Assembly: GCA_003252145.1 (NCBI GenBank)
Contig: QKDJ01000089.1
Span: 1 to 5,776 of the forward strand
DNA length: 5,776 bases
Reading direction: 5' to 3'
DNA from: Azovibrio restrictus
GTDB lineage: Bacteria > Pseudomonadota > Gammaproteobacteria > Burkholderiales > Rhodocyclaceae
The translations under genes and the position numbers were made by a program. Under the pieces are notes generated by a model that saw nothing but the letters and a program-made list of their open reading frames with translations, was not told the DNA's origin and did no database searches. Of the stretch, positions 1 to 5,776 are shown piece by piece (the stretch's first letter is position 1; each line of letters begins with the position of its first letter).

Positions 1-216
1 ACGGGCCAGCCGTCGGGCGATCTCGGTCTTGCCCACACCAGTGGGCCCGATCATCAGGATGTTCTTGGGCGTAATTTCAGAACGCAGCGGCTCGTCCACC
101 TGGGCCCGACGCCAGCGATTACGCAAGGCAATAGCTACGGCCTTCTTGGCATTCGCCTGCCCGACAATATGCTTGTCCAGCTCATGGACAATTTCCTGGG
201 GAGTCATGGTGGTCAT
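1..216 (-). CDS. hslU: HslU, ATPase subunit of the HslVU protease (N-terminal 72 residues, runs off the window)
   Basis: HslU is the AAA+ hexameric ATPase that unfolds cytoplasmic substrates and feeds them to the HslV peptidase. Only the first 72 codons are present; the rest lies beyond position 1. The start of the protein ([20 protein letters not shown]) and the following Asn-Arg-Trp-Arg-Arg segment are typical of the family. The Walker A motif GPTGVGKT is at residues 57-64, followed by EIARRLAR at the edge. I chose the ATG at 216 over the in-frame ATG at 207 because a GGAGGT ribosome-binding site (226-231) sits 9 nt upstream of it and because this ATG overlaps the hslV stop as ATGA, a common coupling arrangement. 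Identification is very secure from sequence recall; completeness of the gene cannot be judged. Confidence 0.97.
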   Translation of the reverse strand, partial: MTTMTPQEIVHELDKHIVGQANAKKAVAIALRNRWRRAQVDEPLRSEITPKNILMIGPTGVGKTEIARRLAR

Positions 217-752
217 CCTTCCAACACCTCCAGGATGAAATTCTTGTTGGTGTAGATGCAGATATCGCCAGCGATTTCCAAAGACTTGCGCACGATCTCT
301 TCGGGAGATAGCTCGGTATTTTCCAGAAGCGCACGGGCTGCGCTCTGGGCATAGGCGCCCCCTGAACCGATAGCTGCGATTCCCTGCTCGGGTTCCAGCA
401 CATCTCCGTTTCCGGTGATGACCATGGTGCGCTCCCGATCAGCCACGATCAGCATGGCCTCCAAACGCCGTAACATGCGATCCGTGCGCCACTCCTTGGC
501 CAGTTCCACCGCACTGCGCATCAGGTTGCCCTGATGCTTTTCCAACTTGGCTTCAAACAGATCCAACAGGGTAAAGGCATCTGCGGTCGCCCCGGCAAAA
601 CCCGTGAGGATACGGTCTTGATAAAGCCTGCGGATCTTGCGAGCGGTTTGCTTGATGACCATGTTGCCAAGCGTGACCTGACCGTCGCCGCCAATAGCGA
701 CAACATCGCCCCGCCGCACCGACAGAATCGTGGTGCCGTGGTATTGCTCCAT
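213..752 (-). CDS. hslV: HslV, threonine peptidase subunit of the HslVU protease
   Basis: HslV is the proteasome-beta-like peptidase that forms the double hexameric chamber of the cytoplasmic HslVU (ClpQY) protease. The 179-residue product has the usual family length. A six-residue propeptide (MEQYHG) precedes the TTILSVRRG motif, so Thr7 is the expected N-terminal nucleophile after processing. Counting from that Thr, Asp17 and Lys33 (residues 23 and 39 of the precursor) are in their catalytic positions, and the [10 protein letters not shown] block and the Gly-rich IGSGGAYA segment are intact. The ATG at 752 has a GAGGT site (complement of 758-762) that overlaps the stop codon of the upstream STAS gene. 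The 3' end overlaps hslU by 4 nt (ATGA). It appears fully functional. I saw no convincing heat-shock promoter immediately upstream, so it may be read from a promoter further up. Confidence 0.98.
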   Translation of the reverse strand: MEQYHGTTILSVRRGDVVAIGGDGQVTLGNMVIKQTARKIRRLYQDRILTGFAGATADAFTLLDLFEAKLEKHQGNLMRSAVELAKEWRTDRMLRRLEAMLIVADRERTMVITGNGDVLEPEQGIAAIGSGGAYAQSAARALLENTELSPEEIVRKSLEIAGDICIYTNKNFILEVLEG

Positions 753-760
753 GAAAAACC

Positions 761-1981
761 TCAGTGTTTGGAAAGTTCAATCCTGACCAGTTGGTCAATA
801 CCCATGACGCGCATGAGTTCGGCCACTAACCGGTTGGGATGGAAAAAGATGACCGGTCCGCAACCGGAGGATTTGAGTAGATTGGTCATGGCGCCGGCAC
901 TGACGAAATCCACCCGGGTCACCCGGGAGAAATCCAGCCGGGACTCCTGACCGGGAATAAGATGGCGGGAGAATTCCTTCAGATTGCCCTGGAGGATTTC
1001 CCCTTCCAGCTGAGTGGCTTCCAGCACATCCTCCGAAGGCTCGTCGGTCGCTTCCTCTATGTCCACCAAGGACAACTCTTCCTTGGGCACAGGGGGCGTG
1101 CGACAAGGCTCCCAGGATGGCGGAGAAACCTCGAAGGTCACGGCATAATCCACCGCTTTCTCCTCGAATTGTTCTTCCCAACCCAGATACTGGTAGAGCT
1201 CCATCAGCAGCAGCCACAGGGGTTCATCCTGAGCTTGGCCGGCCACAGTTCGGTTGGCCAAACGGGCAACCAGCCCCTGCACACCAGCCAACTGCCATTC
1301 CAGGTTACGCCGACGAGCCTGATGCAGCAGACGGCACAACATGGCTCCAGCCTCGGCATCAAGCCCCGCCAGACGGCCCAGTTCCAGGGCACATTTTTCT
1401 CCCTTTTCCAGGGTTCCCATCAGGGTATTGAAAACCCCATCATCTCCGGAAAGCACGCCCTGCAGCACCATGCTGCCGGCCTCACACAAACCTTTTTGAA
1501 TCTTCTTTTCCGGATGGGTATCCCAGGAGGGCGGTGAAAGCTCGCATACTCGAGCGAACTCCAGTCCCTGCGCGTCAAAAGCCTGACGATCATTCTGGAT
1601 ACGTAACAGATCAAAAAGCATCGCCCAAAGCTTCAAGGCTCCAGGCTCTGAATTTCCCTGAATGGAACTCTCTAAGGTGCTACGCGCAGCTGCATCCTGG
1701 CCATTGGCATAGAGAATTGCGGCATGTTCAGCGATTTCTGCAAAGGGGTCCGACTCTTCATGAATTTCAATGCCATAACCGCCATTGGGCTGGGTGCTGG
1801 CAACAGAAAAATCCAAGTCCCACTCACTCTGAGGTGCCTCTTGAGGGGCCTCGGCTGAGGGGGAACCAGTTTGCGCAGGAGTCGCAGGGGCAACAGCAGT
1901 CTCGCCCGACTCACCTTTCGGCTTGGCCGAAGGGCGTTCTGGCATCTTTTGCGCAGATTTCTTGAAAAATGAAAAAACCAT
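761..1981 (-). CDS. STAS-domain protein with two internal helical SPPSW repeats, upstream of hslV
   Basis: This 406-residue predicted cytoplasmic protein has no signal peptide or membrane segment. Layout: a short aromatic/Lys start (MVFSFFKK); an Ala/Pro/Glu-rich linker to about residue 55; a helical region containing copy 1 of a motif ending in SPPSW (residues 118-154); more helices; copy 2 (255-291); an acidic linker; and a C-terminal STAS-like domain (about 325-406) with [19 protein letters not shown] domains are usually protein-interaction or anti-sigma-antagonist modules; the role here is unknown. The ATG at 1981 is preferred because MVFSFFKK looks like a natural family start and a weak AGG lies 8 nt upstream. 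An ATG at 2029 would add 16 residues; its GGAGG lies 17 nt away, which is too far to be good. The gene ends 8 nt before hslV, suggesting co-expression. Gene reality is very likely; function is not assigned. Confidence 0.88.
   Translation of the reverse strand: MVFSFFKKSAQKMPERPSAKPKGESGETAVAPATPAQTGSPSAEAPQEAPQSEWDLDFSVASTQPNGGYGIEIHEESDPFAEIAEHAAILYANGQDAAARSTLESSIQGNSEPGALKLWAMLFDLLRIQNDRQAFDAQGLEFARVCELSPPSWDTHPEKKIQKGLCEAGSMVLQGVLSGDDGVFNTLMGTLEKGEKCALELGRLAGLDAEAGAMLCRLLHQARRRNLEWQLAGVQGLVARLANRTVAGQAQDEPLWLLLMELYQYLGWEEQFEEKAVDYAVTFEVSPPSWEPCRTPPVPKEELSLVDIEEATDEPSEDVLEATQLEGEILQGNLKEFSRHLIPGQESRLDFSRVTRVDFVSAGAMTNLLKSSGCGPVIFFHPNRLVAELMRVMGIDQLVRIELSKH
1109..1219 (-). repeat. Internal protein repeat, copy 2 (LW...SPPSWE)
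   Basis: This encodes residues 255-291 of the STAS-domain protein and is the partner of the copy at 1520-1630. The DNA around the SPPSW codons is also similar between copies, for example TCCCAGGATGGCGGAGAAAC on the plus strand here against TCCCAGGAGGGCGGTGAAAG there. This fits an old internal duplication. The acidic linker and the STAS domain follow directly. Confidence 0.7.
1520..1630 (-). repeat. Internal protein repeat, copy 1 (LW...SPPSWD)
   Basis: This encodes residues 118-154 of the STAS-domain protein (numbered from the ATG at 1981). It aligns without gaps to copy 2 over 37 residues, with 12 identities by hand count: the leading Leu-Trp, two Leu, Phe, Ala, Glu and the whole SPPSW block, followed by Asp in this copy and Glu in the other. 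The pattern suggests a helix pair of TPR-like or FimV-like type; that assignment is inference. Confidence 0.7.
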
Positions 1982-2039
1982 GAAGTTCGCCTGGAGGAGC
2001 GACATTTTTAGCACGTCGCCCGTCGCCATGCAATGGTGC

Positions 2040-2852
2040 TTATATACCTCCCCTCCTTCTCATTTGCTCACAGTGGGTTTTCCACCCCAAGCCGAGCACC
2101 CGGGCCACCCCAAAAAACAGAAGGCATGCAACCAGCATGGGCCCATAGGGTTGATCCCAGTACCAGGCCAAGAAAAAGGACAGAGAGTAGGCTCCTATAC
2201 CCAACACAACCGACTGCCGACAGGCCAGACGCCAACTTCCTGCGCATCGAAAGGCAGACCACGAAGGTACAAATGCCAAGGCAAATACCCCCATGACGCC
2301 CATGCTCATCACGGCAGCCGCCAATACCAAGGCAGCGCACAGATCGAAGCATCGCACCCAGCGGCGACTCTGGTTACAAGGCAGGCCCGGATATAGAAAC
2401 GACTGCAACAAACTTGGCCCAAAAAACCTTAAATAGCCCAATGTTCCTAGCAATAAGAGCAACGCCAAAAGCAGCTCGGTGGTACCCGCAAAATATAATT
2501 GCCCAGCAAACATGGCTTGCCCCAAGCGCTCGGCAACACTGAGATTTGCAGTCAGCAGCAGGCAGGCACTCCAGCCCAGTAGCAGCAGGAGAACAAACAT
2601 TACTCCCGCCCCCAAAGGTCGCGCTAGCAGGGTCTTTGCGACTGCTGCACCAGCACTGAACAACAGCCCCCCCAAGGCCAAAGGCCATGCCATGACCTGA
2701 GCCAACAAAGCACCAGCAGCCCCCACCTGGCCATAAGCAAGGGCCGCCAACCACTCTCGCCGCAGTTGCAGATACAAACCGATCAAGGCCAACTGGATAC
2801 TGAATGCGAGCCCGGTCAGATAGGGCTTCCAGAATATCAGCCAGTCATCCAC
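2040..2852 (-). CDS. ABC-3 family metal (zinc/manganese) transporter permease, ZnuB-like
   Basis: This is the inner-membrane channel subunit of the metal importer encoded with the two preceding genes. The 270-residue product is strongly hydrophobic, with about eight segments (roughly 12-30, 34-52, 55-72, 83-101, 114-140, 169-196, 214-232, 236-255) and a basic C-terminal tail (MRRRGGI). The segment AYGQVGAAGALLAQ and the late GVFALAFVP segment fit the ABC-3 permease family, although the sequence is divergent from textbook ZnuB. The start is taken as GTG at 2852: GGAGGG lies 5 nt upstream and the codon overlaps the ATPase stop by 8 nt (GTGGATGA). The upstream in-frame ATG codons at 2933 and 2891 lie inside the ATPase gene and are poor choices. 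Metal specificity cannot be read from the sequence; zinc is inferred from the binding protein and context. Confidence 0.9.
   Translation of the reverse strand: MDDWLIFWKPYLTGLAFSIQLALIGLYLQLRREWLAALAYGQVGAAGALLAQVMAWPLALGGLLFSAGAAVAKTLLARPLGAGVMFVLLLLLGWSACLLLTANLSVAERLGQAMFAGQLYFAGTTELLLALLLLLGTLGYLRFFGPSLLQSFLYPGLPCNQSRRWVRCFDLCAALVLAAAVMSMGVMGVFALAFVPSWSAFRCAGSWRLACRQSVVLGIGAYSLSFFLAWYWDQPYGPMLVACLLFFGVARVLGLGWKTHCEQMRRRGGI
2041..2046 (-). promoter_or_regulatory. Possible -10 element (TATATA) ahead of the STAS-hslVU genes
   Basis: TATATA on the minus strand lies at the 3' end of the permease gene and overlaps its stop codon. A transcript from it would begin near 2034 and give a leader of about 50 nt to the ATG at 1981. 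No good -35 hexamer is visible at the right distance, so this is only a candidate. Confidence 0.2.
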
Positions 2853-3417
2853 GATTGCCCTCCAACACCACAATACGATCACAACAGGCATGCATAAGAT
2901 CTTGATCGTGGCTGACAAGCAGAACGCCAGCACCTTGAGCCGCCCTGCGCTTCAAGGCCACCTTCAAGTGCTTGGCACCCGCAGCATCCAGGTGATTACT
3001 GGGCTCATCCAGCAACAGTATCTCCCCCGGAGCCTGTAACACCGCCCATAAGGACAGATACTGACGTTGCCCTCCGGAAAGGCGATCCAAGCGCTGGGTC
3101 AGACACCCGGTGAGCCAGGAGGGAAGCCCCTCTGGCGACGCGCCTGTCAAAGCCAGTAGCTCCCGACCACTGAGAGGTAAGCCATCCAAAGGAGGGAGTG
3201 TCTGAGTCTGAAAGCAGATGCGGACGCCCTGAGACACGCTTACCAGCCCAGAAAACACGCGCCCTTGACCGGCCAAGGCCGCCAGCAAGGTGCTCTTTCC
3301 CCCTCCGTTTGGCCCTGACAATCCGATGATTTCTCCTCTATTCAGTACCAGGCTCACAGGTGGGGTAACCGGCTGTTGCCAGCCGGCTACCACCTGCTCC
3401 ACATGCAGGAGCTTCAT
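2845..3417 (-). CDS. Metal ABC transporter ATP-binding protein, ZnuC-like, compact
   Basis: This is the cytoplasmic ATPase that powers the neighbouring permease. All core ABC motifs are present in order: Walker A GPNGGGKST (residues 35-43), Q-loop Gln70, signature LSGGQRQ (113-119), Walker B ILLLDEP (133-139) with catalytic Glu138, D-loop SNHLDA, and switch His170 in LLVSHDQD. At 190 residues it is clearly shorter than typical ZnuC proteins (about 230-260), lacking any C-terminal extension and having a trimmed helical domain, but nothing essential is missing. The ATG at 3417 overlaps the binding-protein stop as ATGA and has GAGGAG (complement of 3427-3432) 9 nt upstream. The 3' end overlaps the permease start by 8 nt. 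The ABC family is certain; the metal substrate is inferred from its neighbours. Confidence 0.95.
   Translation of the reverse strand: MKLLHVEQVVAGWQQPVTPPVSLVLNRGEIIGLSGPNGGGKSTLLAALAGQGRVFSGLVSVSQGVRICFQTQTLPPLDGLPLSGRELLALTGASPEGLPSWLTGCLTQRLDRLSGGQRQYLSLWAVLQAPGEILLLDEPSNHLDAAGAKHLKVALKRRAAQGAGVLLVSHDQDLMHACCDRIVVLEGNRG
2858..2863 (-). promoter_or_regulatory. Ribosome-binding site fixing the GTG start of the permease
   Basis: On the minus strand this reads GGAGGG, followed by CAATC and then GTG. The spacing of 5 nt is suitable. The site lies within the last codons of the ATPase gene, so the two genes are probably translationally coupled. Confidence 0.75.
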
Positions 3418-4307
3418 CTGAGCACACTCCTCAACCGGTTCAGCGTGTCGTCAAACAGCCCGAATAAATCCTGGGCGCCATCGCTGCCGCCAACGGTATA
3501 CGGCAAAGTCACAAGGGGGATTCCGGTTTGCTCGGAAACCCACCGGCCAGCCCCATCAGCCTGATAGGCCGCCCGCAGGATGTAAGTCGCCGGGTTTCCT
3601 TGCTGCCCCCTTACGAGGCTGGCCAAATAGGCACTGCCAGGCTCCACTCCGGGCTTGGGTTCCAGTTCCCCTACGTTCTCAAGCCCGAGCCAGTTGGCCA
3701 GATAACCAAACGACCGATGTTGCTGAAGGAAGCGCCTACCGCGCAAAGGCGCGGCAAGCACTTCCCAACGCTGCGTGGCCTGGCTCCAGCGCTGAAGAAA
3801 GGACTCCAGACGCAGTTGGTAAAAGGGTGCCCCTTCAACATCCAACCGACTCAGCCGAGCAGACAGCGCTCGAGCCACAGCAGGAATATTGCGGGGGTCC
3901 AGATGCAAGTGGGGGTCTCCCTGAGGATGGACGTCCCCCATGGAGCGATCCACATGCGCCGGCACGTCCCGTAATCGAATCTGCGCTGCGGCCTCGAAGT
4001 ACCCCGGTTGCCCAGGCTGGATCAGGTTATTGCCGGACTCCCTCAATAAAATTGGCAACCAGCCAATTTCCAGATCGGCACCCACGGCAACTACCAACTG
4101 CGCCGAGCGTACCCGGGCAATAAGCGACGGCCTGGCCTCGATGTGGTGCGGGTCCTGCAAGGCATTCGTTGCCTCGTAGACCCGGACACGTTCGCCCCCC
4201 AACTCACGGACCAGAGAAGCCCATTCGGGCACGGTAGCCAGAACATTAACGGTGGCCCACAAAGGTGAGGACAGCAGCGCCAGAGCAATAAATATCAATT
4301 TACGCAT
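3414..4307 (-). CDS. Periplasmic zinc/metal-binding protein of an ABC importer (ZnuA-like, TroA family)
   Basis: This protein captures a divalent metal, probably Zn(II), in the periplasm and delivers it to the permease. The 297-residue product begins with a clear signal peptide (MRKLIFIALALLSSPLWA, likely cut after Ala18). Candidate ligands follow the cluster A-I pattern: His54 (with His55) in DPHHIEARPS, His133 or His135 in GDPHLHLDP, His197 in QQHRSF, and Asp276 or Asp280 near the C-terminus. The long His-rich loop of many ZnuA proteins is absent; only a short AHVDRSMGDVHPQGDPH segment (117-133) carries extra histidines. I chose the ATG at 4307 because GGGGAG (complement of 4312-4317) lies 4 nt upstream and the signal peptide begins there; an ATG at 4337 would lie within the upstream gene. 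Zinc rather than manganese is favoured by the three-His pattern but is not proven. Confidence 0.93.
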   Translation of the reverse strand: MRKLIFIALALLSSPLWATVNVLATVPEWASLVRELGGERVRVYEATNALQDPHHIEARPSLIARVRSAQLVVAVGADLEIGWLPILLRESGNNLIQPGQPGYFEAAAQIRLRDVPAHVDRSMGDVHPQGDPHLHLDPRNIPAVARALSARLSRLDVEGAPFYQLRLESFLQRWSQATQRWEVLAAPLRGRRFLQQHRSFGYLANWLGLENVGELEPKPGVEPGSAYLASLVRGQQGNPATYILRAAYQADGAGRWVSEQTGIPLVTLPYTVGGSDGAQDLFGLFDDTLNRLRSVLR

Positions 4308-4317
4308 GAGTCTCCCC

Positions 4318-5685
4318 TTAGAACTTGTGGGCGCCATGACTACCCAGGCTCATCACGTACTGCAGCGTGAGCTGGTTGTCTATTACCCCATCCATGGAGC
4401 GATCCTTTGCGTATTGCAGGCGCAGGCGCGAGTACTCACTCCAACTGTAATCCACCATGATGGAGGCCCGAGTGGGACGGTAATCCCCTTTCTCGATATC
4501 CCCCGGGTTTTCCCCAAAGTTCTGATGGCCACTGTTCAAGCGGTCATAACGCAACCCCGCTCGCCAACTGGGCGTGAATTGATAGACCCCTTGCAGGTAA
4601 TAGCCGGATTGGCGCGTGGCATAGTCTGAAGACCCCAGATCGTTGTCATCCTCATCGGCAACGGACAGAAGCCCATTTTCCTTGCGCAGAAAATATTCAG
4701 CCTGGAGCTTGAAGTTGCGCTGAGTGGAATTGCCATTCGGCGCCCACTTGTAGACAAAATCCGCCATCCACACTTTGCTACGCCCATCGAAAGCGCCAGA
4801 AACCTCGTCATAGGCTCCTGACTCAAAGTGGGTTTCCCGCTCCCGGGCCTCGGTCTGCAAATAGGAAAGTCCTGCCCGCCAGCTGTGGTCACTACCAAAA
4901 TCATCGCCCACATGGGCAAACACAGCACGGCTATTAGCCCCATTCACATCCCGATCCGTCCCCGGGAACTTGCCTCCTCTGCCGATTTCACCCCCTAGCT
5001 CCACCAGGAAATCAGTGGGCGCAACCCACTTGGCCTGAACCCCGTCCTGCGAATAGCCATGCTCCCCGAACAAAACCTCGTACATAAGAGGCTGATCGTA
5101 GAAGTCCCATTGGTGGGGGTGCTGCTCGTTCAGGTAACCAATACCCGAAAAGAATCGGCCAGCCTTGATCCCCATCCCGTGGCCCAGACCCAGGGTCTGA
5201 AACCAGGCCTCCTCCACTTCGACTTCCTCATCCAGCAAGGCCAGCGTGGCCTGGCCACGAAAACGATCATCGATATTGGCAGCCAGGACCAGTTCCGTAT
5301 GGTCCAGGGTAAAGCCGCGCTTTTCGTGGCCATGCTCGTCGTCCTCATCATGACCATGACCTGCTGTCCAGAACCCACTCACACCGGGCTCGGCGACTTT
5401 CTTGCGAGATTTATAGGCCCCTTGCAAGATCAGGGATACCTCCGGATTGAAGGCAGACGCGCTGGAAGGGGCTGCAGGCGAAGGAGAGACATTCTCCACT
5501 CTGGCCTGGGCATTGGAGAGTCGCTCCTCAAGGGTGGCAATTCGACCCTCATAGGCTTGTTTCAGTTGGGTGAGCTGAGCCTGAAGCTCGGCCAGCTGAG
5601 TATTCACATCTTTGGGTTCGGCAGCCGTAGCAGCTTGGGAAAAAGCCCAAGCCAGCACGACAGCCAGCAATTGTTTTTGCGGCAT
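4318..5685 (-). CDS. Outer-membrane beta-barrel (porin-like) protein with N-terminal coiled coil and His-rich loop, leading the metal-uptake genes
   Basis: This 455-residue protein is predicted to be exported. It has a signal peptide (residues 1-21 or 1-22, ending in AATAA), then a heptad-like region at about 28-65 rich in Leu, Gln and Glu that looks like a periplasmic coiled coil, a Ser/Ala/Pro linker, and a long C-terminal part of alternating strands with many aromatic residues, ending in Phe. That terminal Phe and the strand pattern are typical of outer-membrane barrels. A cluster of His, Asp and Glu (GHGHDEDDEHGH, 109-120) could bind metal. It is too short for a TonB-dependent receptor and shows no plug domain. 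The start at 5685 has AGGAG 7 nt upstream. It ends 10 nt before the ZnuA-like gene, so a role in bringing zinc across the outer membrane is a reasonable inference. I do not recognise a named gene. Confidence 0.85.
   Translation of the reverse strand: MPQKQLLAVVLAWAFSQAATAAEPKDVNTQLAELQAQLTQLKQAYEGRIATLEERLSNAQARVENVSPSPAAPSSASAFNPEVSLILQGAYKSRKKVAEPGVSGFWTAGHGHDEDDEHGHEKRGFTLDHTELVLAANIDDRFRGQATLALLDEEVEVEEAWFQTLGLGHGMGIKAGRFFSGIGYLNEQHPHQWDFYDQPLMYEVLFGEHGYSQDGVQAKWVAPTDFLVELGGEIGRGGKFPGTDRDVNGANSRAVFAHVGDDFGSDHSWRAGLSYLQTEARERETHFESGAYDEVSGAFDGRSKVWMADFVYKWAPNGNSTQRNFKLQAEYFLRKENGLLSVADEDDNDLGSSDYATRQSGYYLQGVYQFTPSWRAGLRYDRLNSGHQNFGENPGDIEKGDYRPTRASIMVDYSWSEYSRLRLQYAKDRSMDGVIDNQLTLQYVMSLGSHGAHKF
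5326..5358 (-). other. His/Asp/Glu-rich putative metal-binding loop in the barrel protein
   Basis: This encodes residues 110-120 of the barrel protein: four His and six acidic residues with one Gly between. It lies between early predicted strands, so it may be an exposed loop. Metal binding is inferred from composition and from the adjacent metal importer. Confidence 0.55.
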
Positions 5686-5713
5686 GATCCTGCTCCTGAA
5701 AATAACGAATACA

Positions 5714-5731
5714 GGGCGCCCTCAGGCACCC
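5714..5731 (-). promoter_or_regulatory. Hairpin in the upstream region of the barrel gene (leader structure or upstream terminator)
   Basis: On the minus strand GGGTGCC and GGCGCCC can pair over 7 bp (one G-T pair) around the loop TGAG. The hairpin is followed by TGTATTCGTTATTTT, which is moderately T-rich, and ends 28 nt before the ATG at 5685. It could terminate an upstream transcript or be a 5' leader element of the metal-uptake operon. The rest of 5732-5776 shows no gene I can support, no clear promoter and no recognisable Zur box. Confidence 0.35.
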
Positions 5732-5776
5732 GGTCATCAAGGGAAAGTCAGGTCAGGACGGGAGGCCCCCGCTGAC

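Noticed and set aside
962..1537. Plus-strand open frame of 191 codons opposite the STAS gene
   Set aside because: The minus-strand frame carries the internal repeats and STAS motif; the plus-strand translation has low-complexity Gln/Leu/His content typical of an antisense shadow.
1989..2002. GGAGGAGCG on the plus strand as a ribosome-binding site
   Set aside because: It is followed by no plausible plus-strand gene and lies opposite STAS codons or leader.
1923..2396. Plus-strand open frame of 157 codons opposite the STAS and permease genes
   Set aside because: It crosses two well-supported minus-strand genes, shows no family features and has no convincing ribosome-binding site.
2853..2933. 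N-terminal extension of the permease to an ATG at 2933
   Set aside because: It would overlap the ATPase gene by 89 nt, whereas the GTG at 2852 has a good ribosome-binding site and a short coupling overlap.
4318..5685. Barrel protein as a TonB-dependent receptor
   Set aside because: At 455 residues with a coiled coil in place of a plug domain and no visible TonB box, it does not fit that family.
5059..5775. Plus-strand open frame of 238 codons opposite the barrel gene
   Set aside because: It lies entirely antisense to a gene with a signal peptide, good ribosome-binding site and barrel features. The translation has no recognisable domain, so it is a shadow of codon bias.
5686..5776. Zur operator ahead of the metal-uptake genes
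   Set aside because: I looked for the AT-rich palindrome typical of gammaproteobacterial Zur boxes and found none; a divergent or more distant site cannot be excluded.

Overview
The window reads as an ordinary chromosomal segment of a Pseudomonadota bacterium. The HslV and HslU sequences look beta- or gammaproteobacterial, and there are two Gram-negative envelope proteins (an outer-membrane barrel and a periplasmic metal-binding protein). The DNA is moderately GC-rich. I cannot name a genus. I see no mobile element, CRISPR array, tRNA or rRNA.

All seven supported genes lie on the minus strand and are packed almost end to end, so transcription runs from high to low coordinates. In that order they are: an outer-membrane beta-barrel protein with a coiled-coil N-terminus and a His/acid-rich loop (5685-4318); a ZnuA-like periplasmic metal-binding protein (4307-3414); a compact ABC ATPase (3417-2845); an ABC-3 family membrane permease starting at GTG (2852-2040); a STAS-domain protein with two internal copies of a helical motif (1981-761, with an alternative start at 2029); the peptidase hslV (752-213); and the beginning of its ATPase partner hslU (216 to the window edge).

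The first four genes form a plausible metal (most likely zinc) uptake module across both membranes. The barrel protein would sit in the outer membrane, the binding protein would capture the ion in the periplasm, and the ATPase/permease pair would import it. The ABC genes are translationally coupled: ATGA overlap, then an 8-nt stop/GTG overlap. The last three genes are a second functional group. HslV and HslU form the two-component ATP-dependent protease of the cytoplasm, also joined by an ATGA overlap. The STAS protein precedes hslV by only 8 nt, so it is probably co-expressed with it.

The points most worth a second look are the barrel protein, with its His-rich insert, fused to the zinc operon; the tandem SPPSW-type repeats and unusual phosphoacceptor region of the STAS protein; and a hairpin in the leader of the barrel gene. 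Nothing here is a clearly new system.
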